Source: Myxococcales bacterium (GTDB taxonomy: Bacteria; Myxococcota_A; Polyangia; Polyangiales; Houyiibacteriaceae). Taken from it: DNA of 64,000 bases. The notes under the pieces were generated by a model that was not told where the DNA came from, made no database searches, and saw nothing but the letters and a program-made list of their open reading frames with translations. The translations under genes were made by a program, and so were the position numbers. The DNA lies in the NCBI GenBank assembly GCA_029861865.1, contig JAOTYL010000014.1, positions 59,445-123,444 of the forward strand, written 5' to 3'. Below, piece after piece: positions 33,211 through 43,805 of the stretch. The first letter of the stretch is position 1. Each line of letters begins with the position of its first letter.

Positions 33211-34466
33211 CACCCGAATAGCTCCTTCACTTTCTGAAGCGCCCGGACCAGGGCGTCGACGTCCTCGGTAGTGTTGTACATGCCGAGCGACGCGCGCGCG
33301 GTGGCCGCGATGCCAAAGTGCTCCATCACCGGTTGGGCGCAGTGATGCCCGGTTCGAATTGCGACCCCCTCGGAGTCGACAATGGTCCCGATGTCGTGCG
33401 GGTGCGCTGCGTCCATCAGAAACGAAACCGAGGCCACTTTGCCGGGCGCGGTGCCGATGAGCCGCAAGCCGTCGACCGATCCGAACGCCTTGGTCGCGTA
33501 GCGCAGGACTGCGTTTTCGTGGGCGTGCACGGCCTCCTGATCAAATGACCTGAGATAGTCGATCGCCGCGCCGAGCCCGATCGCCCCAGCGATGTCGGGA
33601 GTCCCAGCCTCGAACTTGTATGGCAGATCGTTGTAGATCGTTTCCGCGAAGGTGACTGAACGGATCATGTCGCCACCACCTTGATAGGGAGGCATCCCTT
33701 CGAGCAGCCGCTCGCGCCCATAGAGCACGCCGATCCCGGTCGGCCCGTAGAGCTTGTGGCCGCTAAACGCGTAGAAGTCGCAGTCAAGCGCCTGCACATC
33801 GACCGGAACGTGCGAGACGGCCTGCGCCCCATCGAGCAACACGACGGCCCCCTGCTCGTGCGCCAGCCCAATCAACGGTTCGACGGGGAGCACGGTACCG
33901 AGCGCATTCGAGACGTGCGCCATCGCCACGAGCCGGGTCCGCGGGCTGAGCTGTTCTTCGAAAGCCTCTCGAGTGATCTCGCCGCGATCGGTCATCGGCA
34001 CGACGACCAGCTCTGCGCCAACCTGCTGGCAGACGATCTGCCATGGAACGATGTTCGAATGGTGCTCGAGCTCGGTGATGAGCACTTCATCCCCTTCGCG
34101 AAGGAACGTGCGAGCCCAGCTTTGCGCAACCAGGTTGACCGATTCGGTCGTCCCGCGGGTGAATATCACCTCGTTGGTGTCGTTGGCATTGAGAAACGCG
34201 CGGACCTTTTCGCGTGCATCTTCGAAGCGAGCCGTGGCCCGCTGCGAAAGAAGATGAACTGCTCGATGAATGTTGGCGCAGTCGCGCGCATAGACGTCGG
34301 CGACGGCGTCGATGACCACTCGAGGCTTGAGCGTGGTCGCAGCACTGTCGAGATACACCAACGGCTTGCCATGCACCTCCTGATGGAGAGCCGGAAAATC
34401 GTCGCGCACGCGCCTGACGTCGAAACCGGCGTCTGTCGCTTTTGCAATTGCCGAGGGTCGCGTCAT
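33210..34466 (-). CDS. sufS: Cysteine desulfurase SufS
   Basis: 418-residue group II PLP desulfurase. The PLP Lys is in FYAFSGHKLYGPTGIG, the N-terminal part has VYLDSAATTLKP, and the C-terminal loop IRTGHHCAQPVMEHF contains the catalytic Cys in the SufS-type RxGHHCAQP motif. It delivers persulfide sulfur to SufU. It overlaps sufD by 4 bases (ATGA) and sufU by 1. Confidence 0.95.
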   Translation of the reverse strand: MTRPSAIAKATDAGFDVRRVRDDFPALHQEVHGKPLVYLDSAATTLKPRVVIDAVADVYARDCANIHRAVHLLSQRATARFEDAREKVRAFLNANDTNEVIFTRGTTESVNLVAQSWARTFLREGDEVLITELEHHSNIVPWQIVCQQVGAELVVVPMTDRGEITREAFEEQLSPRTRLVAMAHVSNALGTVLPVEPLIGLAHEQGAVVLLDGAQAVSHVPVDVQALDCDFYAFSGHKLYGPTGIGVLYGRERLLEGMPPYQGGGDMIRSVTFAETIYNDLPYKFEAGTPDIAGAIGLGAAIDYLRSFDQEAVHAHENAVLRYATKAFGSVDGLRLIGTAPGKVASVSFLMDAAHPHDIGTIVDSEGVAIRTGHHCAQPVMEHFGIAATARASLGMYNTTEDVDALVRALQKVKELFG

Positions 34467-35674
34467 GGCACCCCCCGAATCGCTTCGCCTGCCGGAATAC
34501 GCGCCAGAACCGTCTCCCGCAATCGGTCTCGAGTCGGCTTATGGGAGACGCGGTCGACCACCTCCTCGATGAACGCGTAGGTGAGCATCGCCCGAGCCAG
34601 CTCTTCGGGAATGCCACGGGTGCGAAGGTAGAACAGCTGGCTCTCGTCGAGAGATCCCACGGTGGCTCCATGGCTGCAAATGACGTCATCGGTGTCGATC
34701 TCGAGGTGCGGCTTCGTGTGGACCGTCGCCGTATCCGAGAGCAGAAGGTTGCGGTTCTCTTGATGCGCCTCGGTCTTCGAGGCGCCCCTGTGAACGAGAA
34801 CAACGCCATCGAAGACTGCAGTCCCGTGGCCCGAGGCAATCCCCCGATAGGTCTGGTCGCTGCGGCAATGCGGTGCCTGGTGCTCCACGAGGGTGTGGTG
34901 GTCGACATGATCGCTCCCGTCGACGACATAGGCGCCATCGAGCCGGCACTCCGCACCCTGGCCTTGGAGAAGCGCTCTGATATCGAAGCGAAGGAGCGCT
35001 CCACCGAGGGTGACCACGACCGACCGATAAGAGCTGTCCGCCTCCTGACGCGCCTCGACCCGGCCCACCTGAAGACCGAGGTTTTCGTGAATGCGAATGT
35101 GGTCGAGCTTAGCGTTCGGGCCGAGCTCTATCTCGACGACCGAGTTGGTAAGCTGCTCCGATGCCTCACCGGCGTACGTCTCGATCAGCCTCGCCTCGCT
35201 TCCGGCCTCTACGGTCACGAGAACGCGCGGGTAGCTTACGCCAGGCTCCGTCGTCTTCGAAAACCCGTGGGTGAGCTGAAGCGGCTCCTCGATCGTCACG
35301 CCAGCCGCTACGTGGATCCACAAGCCGTCGGTGAAGAGCGCCGTGTTGAGCGCAGCGAAATGCTCCGATTCACCCAGTGCAAGCCGGCCTTCGAGCCGGG
35401 CAGGCTCCTGCTCGAGCACCTGACGCAGGCTCCGGACGGTAACGCCCTCGCGCGCGGAAGAGACGAGCTTCAAAGCCTCTGCATCGGCACGTGCAAACTC
35501 GGTATCGACGAGCGGACGAACCGGCGTGAACCTCCACTCTTCGGTCTTCTTGTTGGGCAGCCCGCGCTCCCGAAGCGCTTCGGCTGCACTCTTGCGAACC
35601 GAACGCAGCCATTGCGGCCCCGTATCGAACGAGGAGGGAAGGCTGTCTAGTAGTGTCTGACGTTCATGCGTCAC
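34463..35674 (-). CDS. sufD: Fe-S assembly protein SufD
   Basis: 403 residues with the SufB/SufD beta-helix core (LDHIRIHENLGLQVGRVEARQEADSSY) and the conserved C-terminal segment (EIDTDDVICSHGATVGSLDESQLFYLRTRGIPEELARAM). The N-terminal half (LRERGLPNKKTEEWRFTPVRPL) is the usual SufD pattern. It forms the SufBC2D complex. The start overlaps the sufC stop (ATGA). Confidence 0.94.
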   Translation of the reverse strand: MTHERQTLLDSLPSSFDTGPQWLRSVRKSAAEALRERGLPNKKTEEWRFTPVRPLVDTEFARADAEALKLVSSAREGVTVRSLRQVLEQEPARLEGRLALGESEHFAALNTALFTDGLWIHVAAGVTIEEPLQLTHGFSKTTEPGVSYPRVLVTVEAGSEARLIETYAGEASEQLTNSVVEIELGPNAKLDHIRIHENLGLQVGRVEARQEADSSYRSVVVTLGGALLRFDIRALLQGQGAECRLDGAYVVDGSDHVDHHTLVEHQAPHCRSDQTYRGIASGHGTAVFDGVVLVHRGASKTEAHQENRNLLLSDTATVHTKPHLEIDTDDVICSHGATVGSLDESQLFYLRTRGIPEELARAMLTYAFIEEVVDRVSHKPTRDRLRETVLARIPAGEAIRGVP

Positions 35675-36422
35675 GGCTGTATGGCGTCCCGAACCTCGGC
35701 GTAACCCTCCGCTTCCAGACGTTTCGCGAGGTCCTTGTCTCCGGTTCGAACGATCTGGCCGTCGATCAAAACGTGCACCACGTCGGGCACGATGTAATCG
35801 AGAAGTCGCTGATAGTGTGTAATGATGAGCATGGCGCGCTCCGGGCTCCGAAGCGTGTTCAAGCCGTCCGCGATCACCTTGAGCGCGTCGATGTCGAGAC
35901 CGGAGTCGGTCTCATCCAGCACCGCCAAGGACGGCTCGAGCATCGCCATTTGGTAGATCTCGTTTCGCTTCTTCTCGCCACCGCTGAAGCCATCATTCAC
36001 CGACCGCTTCGTCAGCTCGTCGGGAAGCTGCACGAGCGCGGCCTTCTCTTTCGATAGCTTCATGAAGTCGATCGCGTCGAGCGGGTCTTTACCGCGATGC
36101 TTTCGAAGCGCGTTGAGAGCGGCCTTGAGGAAGTAGACGTTGCTCACTCCCGGAATCGCCACTGGATACTGAAAGCCGAGAAAGACACCTTCGGCCGCAC
36201 GCGCCTCCGGCGACATTTCGAGTAAGTCCCGCCCCTTGTAGGTCACTGACCCTTTGGTGACCTCGTATCCCTCGCGACCGGCGAGAACGTACGCAAGGGT
36301 GCTCTTGCCAGAGCCGTTTGGGCCCATGATGGCATGCACCTCACCGGCCTGAATCTCGAGATCGATCCCCTTGAGGATCAGCTTTCCGTCGACTTCAACG
36401 TGCAGGTCCTCGATCTTCAGCA

Positions 36423-36423
<1 letters not shown>
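35671..36423 (-). CDS. sufC: Fe-S assembly ATPase SufC
   Basis: 250-residue ABC-type ATPase. Walker A is GPNGSGKSTLAYVLAG, the signature NDGFSGGEKKRNEI and Walker B LAVLDETDSGLDIDALK. ATG 36423 shares its A with the sufB stop (TGATG), which fixes the start. It powers SufBCD scaffold action. Confidence 0.96.
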
Positions 36424-37871
<1,448 letters not shown>

Positions 37872-37884
37872 CACTCACTCCAAC

Positions 37885-38376
37885 TCAATGCGCGTCGCCC
37901 TGCGGAGACTCTCCGAGCCGCGCCCGCTCGGCCTCTTTGCCGGAACGGGCGATGGTGATCAGGGTGTCGACGAAAGGAAACGCCATGTCCGCGAGGGTGA
38001 TCTGGGAAAGGGCTTGATGAACCGCGTGGTTGATGCGCTGCCAGTTCGCGCGAACGCCACAGTTCGGTTCATACTCGCAAAGCGAATCGGTGGACTCGTC
38101 GGAACACTCGGTCACCGCGATCGGCCCCTCGATCGCTTGGATGACCTCCTCGATGCCGATCTCGTGCGCGGGCCGGGCCAACGTGTATCCGCCCTTGGCC
38201 CCGCGCTGCGATGCGACGACCCCAGCCCTACTCAGCTGCTTGAGAACCTTGCTGGTGGTCGGCTCCGGAATCTGGGTCTCGAGCGCCAGGTCGCGGGCCG
38301 CATGGGGCTCTTTCGTGGCGGCCAGATGGGTAGCCAACACGACTGCATAATCGGTCATTTTCGAAATTCGCAGCAT
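37885..38376 (-). CDS. Rrf2-family SUF operon regulator
   Basis: 163 residues. The winged-helix domain begins MLRISKMTDYAVVLATHLA, the exact style of SUF-linked Rrf2 regulators (SufR/IscR-like). Recognition helix region: PEPTTSKVLKQLSRAGVVASQRGAKGGYTLA. Three Cys (91, 100, 106) in ECSDESTDSLC and EPNCG are the Fe-S ligand set. It should repress the operon when holo and release or switch on cluster loss. A palindromic operator lies 19-35 bases upstream of its start. Confidence 0.92.
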   Translation of the reverse strand: MLRISKMTDYAVVLATHLAATKEPHAARDLALETQIPEPTTSKVLKQLSRAGVVASQRGAKGGYTLARPAHEIGIEEVIQAIEGPIAVTECSDESTDSLCEYEPNCGVRANWQRINHAVHQALSQITLADMAFPFVDTLITIARSGKEAERARLGESPQGDAH

Positions 38377-38394
38377 TTTCAGGCACTTGAATAC

Positions 38395-38411
38395 AGGACT
38401 GAACCAGTCCT
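38395..38411 (-). promoter_or_regulatory. Palindromic operator of the SUF operon
   Basis: AGGACTG (38395-38401) and CAGTCCT (38405-38411) form a perfect 7-bp inverted repeat with a 3-base centre, extended by A/T-rich flanks (ATAC / TATAT). It lies just downstream of the predicted -10 element and over the expected transcription start, the position expected for repression by the Rrf2 protein encoded next to it. Confidence 0.75.
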
Positions 38412-38417
38412 ATATGT

Positions 38418-38446
38418 GATCTAGGGTATCGACCGAGAGGTGTCAA
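38418..38446 (-). promoter_or_regulatory. Predicted sigma-70 promoter of the SUF operon
   Basis: A perfect -35 TTGACA (38446-38441), 17-base spacer and TAGATC (38423-38418) as a weak -10 (3 of 6) read towards the regulator gene. Initiation near 38411 would place the operator palindrome on the start site. Confidence 0.6.
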
Positions 38447-38481
38447 GGTTGGCTCCTGGCGCGAGCGCAGCGCGTAGACGC

Positions 38482-39417
38482 CTATCGAGCTCCCTCGGGG
38501 ACCATGAGGACCGGCATCGGTGCGATCCGAAGACAGCGCGATGCCGTGCTCCCGACGAGCAACCGACCCAACACGCTGTGATGTTGCGTCCCGAGCACCA
38601 GCACGTCGGCCTCGACGATGACGGCCGCCTCGCAAAGCGCATGAGATGCATAGTCCGGTGAAACGACCTGATGGTGTTCGGCCCCAGGGGCATGCTCCGC
38701 GATATAATCGGCAAGCTTCTGACCCGCTTCGAGCTTCGATTGGTCGCGGAGAACTTGGCGCCACGAGCGCTCTTCGTCCGGCTTCTCTTCACCGCCCGCC
38801 GGAATAACCACGTTGGCGACGTGAAGCTCACCGCCGACGCGGGCTACTGCACGCTTCGCCCACGAGAGTGCCGCCGTCGACGACTTGGAGAAGTCGGTGC
38901 CGACGAGCCACTTCGTACCGGCGAGACCATCTGGAATGTCATGTTCACCCGTCGAAACGAACACTGGCCTGTCGGCCACTCGAATTACGCGTTCTGCGGT
39001 AGAGCCGATGATACGCTCGCTTACGCCCCCGCGATCGACTGCCCGCTTGCCGCCTTTCCCGTAAGCGCCGATGACGATCAAGAAGCTCAACCGTTCCTGT
39101 GCGATCTCTGGAATGAGCCGCCACGGCCGACCCCGCACGACGAAGGCCTCGCATTCGACCCCGGCGGCGGTACAGCGCTCTTGCTCATCCCGAAGCTGGG
39201 CTTCGAGGACGGCTTCGTACCGGGTCCTGTGCGCACGGGCCTGATCGGTCACGTCCTCGAGCCCTGGCGACTCGGGCCACCAGGAATCGGCATCATCGAT
39301 GACGTGAACCAGATCGAGACGTGCAGCAAAAGCCTTGGCTGCCGCTACACCGAGGTCCGCGGCGCGATGGCTGTGTTCGGTCAAATCGGTCGCGCACAGA
39401 ATGCTCGCTTTAGCCAT
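38482..39417 (-). CDS. Tandem universal stress protein
   Basis: 311 residues with two UspA domains. The first begins KASILCATDLTEHS and ends near IVIGAYGKGGKRAVDRGGVSERIIGSTAERVIR. The second begins WLVGTDFSKSSTAALSWAKR and ends VLVLGTQHHSVLGRLLVGSTASRCLR. The second domain carries a G-x2-x9-G-S/T-type ATP-binding end; the first is looser. I use ATG 39417 (MAKASIL). It reads away from the divergent desulfurase gene. Confidence 0.9.
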   Translation of the reverse strand: MAKASILCATDLTEHSHRAADLGVAAAKAFAARLDLVHVIDDADSWWPESPGLEDVTDQARAHRTRYEAVLEAQLRDEQERCTAAGVECEAFVVRGRPWRLIPEIAQERLSFLIVIGAYGKGGKRAVDRGGVSERIIGSTAERVIRVADRPVFVSTGEHDIPDGLAGTKWLVGTDFSKSSTAALSWAKRAVARVGGELHVANVVIPAGGEEKPDEERSWRQVLRDQSKLEAGQKLADYIAEHAPGAEHHQVVSPDYASHALCEAAVIVEADVLVLGTQHHSVLGRLLVGSTASRCLRIAPMPVLMVPEGAR

Positions 39418-39478
39418 GAGGCGGAGCATAGATCAAGCCGTTGGAGTCGCACAGAGTCGGCGCTAGGCTTTCCACACG

Positions 39479-40684
39479 ATGGCCGCGCTGCCGATATATT
39501 TGGACCATCATGCGACCACGCCGGTAGACGACCGGGTGCTCGCGGCAATGATGCCCTACTTTCAAGAGCGCTTTGGCAACGCGGCCAGCAACGCGCATGC
39601 GTATGGAACCGCGGCTCGCCACGCCGTCGAGGAGGGGCGGGCCCGGGTCGCTGCCCTGCTCGACTGCAAACCAGAAGAGCTGACTTTCACCTCCGGCGCG
39701 ACCGAGAGCGACAACTTGGCCATCGTGGGCACGGCGAGAGCGAGGCAGGCCAGCGGAAACCACATCGTGACCGTGCGGACGGAACACAAGGCGGTGCTCG
39801 ACACCTGTGAGGCGCTCATCAAGCAGGGGTGGCGGGTTACCTTCCTCGACGTCGACGAATCGGGGATCGTGCCCGTCGAAGCGGTGGCCGCCGCCATCAC
39901 CAAAGACACAGTGCTGGTGAGCGTCATGCTCGCGAACAACGAAGTCGGCGTCCTTCAAGATATCGCTGCGATCGGTGCGCTTGCCCGCAAGCGCGACGTG
40001 CTCTTTCATTGCGATGCAGCGCAGGGGCTCGGCTATCTTCCCTTCTCGGTTCGAGACCTAGACGTCGATCTCGTCAGCGTGTCAGCGCACAAGATGTACG
40101 GGCCAAAGGGTGTCGGCGCGCTCTATGTGCGTAAAGCGGTCCGAGCGCGCGGCGTTCCCGTGCCGCAGATGATGGGCGGTGGACACGAGCTCGGCTTTCG
40201 TTCGGGAACCCTCAACGTCGCAGGGATCGTCGGCTTTGGAATGGCCGCCCAAATCATGAAGGGGGAAGGCCCCGCGGAGGCGACGCAGATTGCAGGCCTT
40301 CGAGACGCGCTTCGTGACCGACTGCTCGATGGGCTCGACGAAGTCCGACTCAACGGCTCCGCTGACCGTCGCCATCCGGGAAATCTCAACCTGTCGTTTG
40401 GGTACGTGGACGGTGCTCGATTACTCCTCGAGCTCTGTGAGCACGTGGCCGTATCGAGTGGGGCAGCCTGTAGCAGCGCCGAGCTCGGGCCGAGCTACGT
40501 GCTCGAAGCGATGGGTGTTCCAAAGGACTGGGCAGCTGCCTCGGTGCGCTTCGGCCTAGGGCGATCGACCACCAAAGAACAAATCGCCACCGTGGGGGAT
40601 GTCGTGATCAACACGGTAAATCGGCTTCGAGAGCGTTCTCCCCTGTGGAAACGGAGGTCGCAGGGCAAACCGCTGGACTGGTAA
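39479..40684 (+). CDS. Cysteine desulfurase, IscS/NifS type
   Basis: A 401-residue group I PLP desulfurase. It opens with YLDHHATTPVDDRV; the PLP Lys is in VSVSAHKMYGPKGVGALYV; and the catalytic-Cys loop VSSGAACSSAELGPS is the IscS-type SSGAACSS. It is separate from SufS of the neighbouring operon and lies upstream of an IscA-like carrier on the same strand. It may serve tRNA thiolation or a second Fe-S route. Confidence 0.93.
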   Translation: MAALPIYLDHHATTPVDDRVLAAMMPYFQERFGNAASNAHAYGTAARHAVEEGRARVAALLDCKPEELTFTSGATESDNLAIVGTARARQASGNHIVTVRTEHKAVLDTCEALIKQGWRVTFLDVDESGIVPVEAVAAAITKDTVLVSVMLANNEVGVLQDIAAIGALARKRDVLFHCDAAQGLGYLPFSVRDLDVDLVSVSAHKMYGPKGVGALYVRKAVRARGVPVPQMMGGGHELGFRSGTLNVAGIVGFGMAAQIMKGEGPAEATQIAGLRDALRDRLLDGLDEVRLNGSADRRHPGNLNLSFGYVDGARLLLELCEHVAVSSGAACSSAELGPSYVLEAMGVPKDWAAASVRFGLGRSTTKEQIATVGDVVINTVNRLRERSPLWKRRSQGKPLDW

Positions 40685-40785
40685 CCCGTGTGCAGTCTGC
40701 GTCAACCGGTGATCCGGGCCGCCGCTGGCCCAGGCACGCACGGCCCGGTCGAGAGGTCCTCCGTGCTGATCGCGCGCCCTGCGTC

Positions 40786-40860
40786 CAGTGTCAGTGCCAG
40801 CGCCAGTGTCAGTGCCAGCGTCAGTGCCAGTGTCAGTGTCAGTGCCAGCGCCAGTGTCAG
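40786..40860. repeat. Hexanucleotide array, locus 3 (CAGYGY x 12.5)
   Basis: Twelve consecutive hexamers all fitting CAGYGY (CAGTGT, CAGTGC, CAGCGC, CAGCGT), with only the two pyrimidine positions varying, plus a final CAG. It lies between the desulfurase stop and the IscA-like start. Same unit as the arrays at 6037 and 31546. Confidence 0.9.
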
Positions 40861-40940
40861 GAGCGGTAAAGGCTGGGGGTTGCCTCGGGCCTGGGCTGAC
40901 AGCCTGGCGGAGAGGGCGATCCCGCCTTACATAGGAGGGG

Positions 40941-41285
40941 ATGAGCGAAGCTGAGAGCATCACCCTCACGCCCAAAGCGGTGGAGATGGCTAAGCAAAAG
41001 GTCGCCGATGCCGATGCGCCGGTCGAAGGCCTGCGCTTGGGCGTCAAGGGTGGGGGCTGCTCTGGCTACTACTACGTCTACGATTTTGCCAAGAAGATCA
41101 GGCCTCAAAAAGACCTCGTCTTCGACTTCGATGGGCTCAAGGTGGTCGTTGACAACAGGAGCATCGAGTTTCTGAAAGGTGCCGTTCTCGATTGGGAGCA
41201 AGGTCTGATGAACTACGGGTTCAAGTGGAAGAACCCCAACGCGTCCGGCGACTGCGGCTGCGGAGAGTCGTTCGACGTCGGCTAG
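40941..41285 (+). CDS. IscA/HesB-family Fe-S carrier
   Basis: 114 residues of the A-type carrier family. The three conserved Cys are visible: Cys40 in VKGGGCSGYYYVYDF, and Cys105 and Cys107 in the C-terminal GDCGCGESFDV. It carries [Fe-S] to target apoproteins. It follows an IscS-like desulfurase across the repeat array. Its TAG overlaps the convergent lipoprotein's TAG on the shared CTAG (41282-41285). Confidence 0.93.
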   Translation: MSEAESITLTPKAVEMAKQKVADADAPVEGLRLGVKGGGCSGYYYVYDFAKKIRPQKDLVFDFDGLKVVVDNRSIEFLKGAVLDWEQGLMNYGFKWKNPNASGDCGCGESFDVG

Positions 41286-42511
41286 AACCCATCCACCGGG
41301 GGCACTGGGATCGGATTGGGAAGGTTCGCATAGGGCGCGAGGTCGGCCGGCGAGCATTCCGCAGGGAGCAGCTCCGGAGTATTGACCTCGACCGATCGGC
41401 AACAGCGGTCGAACGCAGGCTGTACACCGGGCGAGCCTCCGTCGGCACATGGATCGGGCACCGGAAGAGCGACGGGGGCAATCGTCGGGGCGAGCCTCGC
41501 GCGAATCGCCTGAAAGGCGAAGGCTACGCCCGTTGCCGTACACGGATCGCCAGGACCGCCAAGCTCCTTGTCGATGCGAAGATCGAGGTTATCGGTGAGC
41601 AGCCCTACGACGCTCTCGCGAAGGCTCTCATCGCAGATCCCCAACGGGAGCATCGTAGCCACCAATCGTCCCGCGGAGAAGCGCCCCGCGAGAAGACCTT
41701 TGGTAAAGGTCTGACCGTCTTCGCTGATGTCTCCCACCAAGAAGCCCTCGACGGAAATCGAAAAGCTCCCAGGGCCCGTCAGAAACGTGAACGTCGCCGA
41801 AGTGTCGACTGGAAGAACGACGCGACCCTTGGACACGTAGGCGTCGGTCGTCCAGACGTTGGGGCGATCGATGTCTCCAGCCACGAGACTCGCTGGGTCC
41901 GCGAAAAAGAAGTCCTCGCCGTCCCAATCGGGAGGCGGAGCCTCGACCGACCCCCCCTGCTCCATGAGGGTGGCACCGCTGGTCCCGCCCCATTCAAGGC
42001 CTGACAGATCGTCGAGCGAAGTGCCGTCCACGGCGGAAAGAACCGAGACGTCGACCTTGGCGTCGTTGCGCGTCCCATTCCATTCCCTCAAGCGCACGAG
42101 CACCGTGCCAAAGCCGAGGCCTTGGTTCAGCGCGATGTTATCCTCCAAGCATGCGATGAGACTTGCGACGGTTGGTAGAACGTGCTGACCGAATGAGTTG
42201 TCGATGCCCTTGTCACCGTCGAGCGACGGATTGCCATTGGCCGCCACGCACTCTGCCGGATCCTCGATCGACGCCGTGTTCATTCCGTCGAGATCCAATC
42301 CGACCCCGCGCCAGCGGTCACCCGACTGATCCAGAGACACATTGCGAAGGGCGAACACCGCTTCGACGTTATCGTCGGGCGAGCTCGTGCTCTCGGGTGG
42401 TCTGTCGGGAACGCCTGCCGAGCCCTGCTCGACCAGGGTCGCGTCGTAGACACTGCATCCCGACACATTCAGGACGAGAGCCGTAAGCAAACATGCAAGC
42501 GAGGTTTTCAT
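41282..42511 (-). CDS. Paralogous large lipoprotein A
   Basis: 409-residue lipoprotein. Signal peptide MKTSLACLLTALVLNVSGC ends in a good lipobox (VSGC). It is a paralogue of the lipoprotein at 44880-46169: both begin CxVYDAxLxE, continue with RPP/TSSP, share KGIDNS near residue 110, VLPVD/VLPLP-type strands, and a RCC motif near the C-terminus. No domain is recognised; disulfides are likely. I use ATG 42511; the frame runs on to 42535. Confidence 0.7.
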   Translation of the reverse strand: MKTSLACLLTALVLNVSGCSVYDATLVEQGSAGVPDRPPESTSSPDDNVEAVFALRNVSLDQSGDRWRGVGLDLDGMNTASIEDPAECVAANGNPSLDGDKGIDNSFGQHVLPTVASLIACLEDNIALNQGLGFGTVLVRLREWNGTRNDAKVDVSVLSAVDGTSLDDLSGLEWGGTSGATLMEQGGSVEAPPPDWDGEDFFFADPASLVAGDIDRPNVWTTDAYVSKGRVVLPVDTSATFTFLTGPGSFSISVEGFLVGDISEDGQTFTKGLLAGRFSAGRLVATMLPLGICDESLRESVVGLLTDNLDLRIDKELGGPGDPCTATGVAFAFQAIRARLAPTIAPVALPVPDPCADGGSPGVQPAFDRCCRSVEVNTPELLPAECSPADLAPYANLPNPIPVPPVDGF

Positions 42512-42626
42512 CGAACTAAGAGCTAGCGAGACCAACTACTCGAATCTTGCAGCACTATAACAATACCGCTACAGCAGATGCTACCGATTGTAAGATACCT
42601 CACTAAATCTGTGCAGGGCGGAGGCT

Positions 42627-42776
42627 CTAGTTTTGTCGCCGGTCGGCTGGAAGAGCCGGCTTCTCGTCGGTAGGGGGTGACTCCCGGACGACGAGCAGCT
42701 CGATCAAGTCGAGCACCCGATGGGCAGCCAGCCGGAACATTGTCGAGAGGAGCATGCGTGTATCTTGGGGTCTCAT
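42627..42776 (-). CDS. Possible 49-residue small protein
   Basis: ATG 42776 to TAG 42627 encodes 49 residues (MRPQDTRMLLSTMFRLAAHR, then VLDLIELLVVRES). It lies in an otherwise empty 280-base gap between two - strand genes. The central Leu/Val/Ile-rich helix is plausible, but there is no clear Shine-Dalgarno and no recognised family. The rest of the gap (42512-42626) is A/T-rich and may hold the promoter of the lipoprotein that starts at 42511. Confidence 0.3.
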   Translation of the reverse strand: MRPQDTRMLLSTMFRLAAHRVLDLIELLVVRESPPTDEKPALPADRRQN

Positions 42777-42791
42777 CGTGTCTGCCAGGTA

Positions 42792-43784
42792 TCAACGCCC
42801 GAACTTCGGCGAAACTTCCGTTGGTGGTCGGCGTGACCACAGGGCGGCTGCGGCACTCCCGAGAATGCAATGAGTGATCGCGGACAGCGCGCTTGGAATG
42901 GCTGTCAGCGGATTCGCGAAGTGCGCCTGCGCCAACACGGCTCCAAGCCCGGAGTTCTGCATGCCGACCTCGATCGAAATAGTGCGAGCCGCATTGCCGA
43001 AGCCACCGGTCCGGCTACCGAGCACATACCCGAGCAGGAACCCCGCCGAATGTGCCGTCACGACGGCCGCCAGTAGCCGTGCGCCGCTCTCGAACACTGC
43101 ATCTTTTTGGTCGCCGAGGATCGCCGCCACGATCAGCACGATCATGACGACCGCCGCCACTGGCGCCACGGGCAGGATTCTCTCGGTCACGCTGTGCAGG
43201 TAGCGACGCAGGATGAGCCCGATCAGGACCGGCAATAGCACCACCTCGGCCGTGCTGATCAGCAACCCCCGCGCATCCACGTCGACTCGGCTTCCGACGA
43301 GCCAGGTGGTCAACAGCGGGGTACAGGCCGCCGCGAGCATGGTTGAAAAGGCGGTCATCGAAACCGAGAGCGCGACATCGGCTTTGGCCAGGTAGGCGAT
43401 GACATTGGACGCCGTCCCACCAGGACAGCAGCAGACCAGGATCAGGCCCACCGCGAACGGGGTAGGCAAGCTAAACAGGTAGCCTGAGCTCCATCCGACC
43501 AAGGGCATCACGGTGTATTGAAGGAGCACACCCCACAGAATCGGCCCAGGCGTTCGGGCGACGCGGGCGAAATCGGAGAGCTCCAGCGTCACCCCCATTC
43601 CGAGCATGATGATCTGCAACCCCGGGGTGATCAGCCCGTAGTCTAGGAACCAGGTAAACGCGGGCGGATAGACGAGTGCCGCAACGCCCGCGACGGTGAC
43701 CCACAAAGGAAAGAGGCGAACGATGGCGCTCACGACGCCGCCATGTAGCACAGAGAAGGGCCCCTGCGGGACGCAGATGTGCAT
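42792..43784 (-). CDS. Bile acid:sodium symporter (BASS) family transporter
   Basis: About 330 residues, nine or ten membrane helices. Family motifs are visible: IIMLGMGVTLELSDFARVAR, LLQYTVMPLVGW, ILVCCCPGGTASNVIAYLAKADVALSVSMTA, and ISIEVGMQNSGLGAVLAQAHF. BASS proteins move organic anions such as bile acids, pantothenate or pyruvate with sodium. Start is uncertain: ATG 43784, GTG 43751 or GTG 43733. The open frame reaches 44000, but that overlaps the divergent DAHP synthase. Confidence 0.85.
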   Translation of the reverse strand: MHICVPQGPFSVLHGGVVSAIVRLFPLWVTVAGVAALVYPPAFTWFLDYGLITPGLQIIMLGMGVTLELSDFARVARTPGPILWGVLLQYTVMPLVGWSSGYLFSLPTPFAVGLILVCCCPGGTASNVIAYLAKADVALSVSMTAFSTMLAAACTPLLTTWLVGSRVDVDARGLLISTAEVVLLPVLIGLILRRYLHSVTERILPVAPVAAVVMIVLIVAAILGDQKDAVFESGARLLAAVVTAHSAGFLLGYVLGSRTGGFGNAARTISIEVGMQNSGLGAVLAQAHFANPLTAIPSALSAITHCILGSAAAALWSRRPPTEVSPKFGR

Positions 43785-43805
43785 CCGTGCTACGAAAGCG
43801 AGCTC

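Noticed and set aside
34442..35650. 402-residue open frame on the + strand
   Set aside because: Antisense shadow of sufD, with no family motifs.
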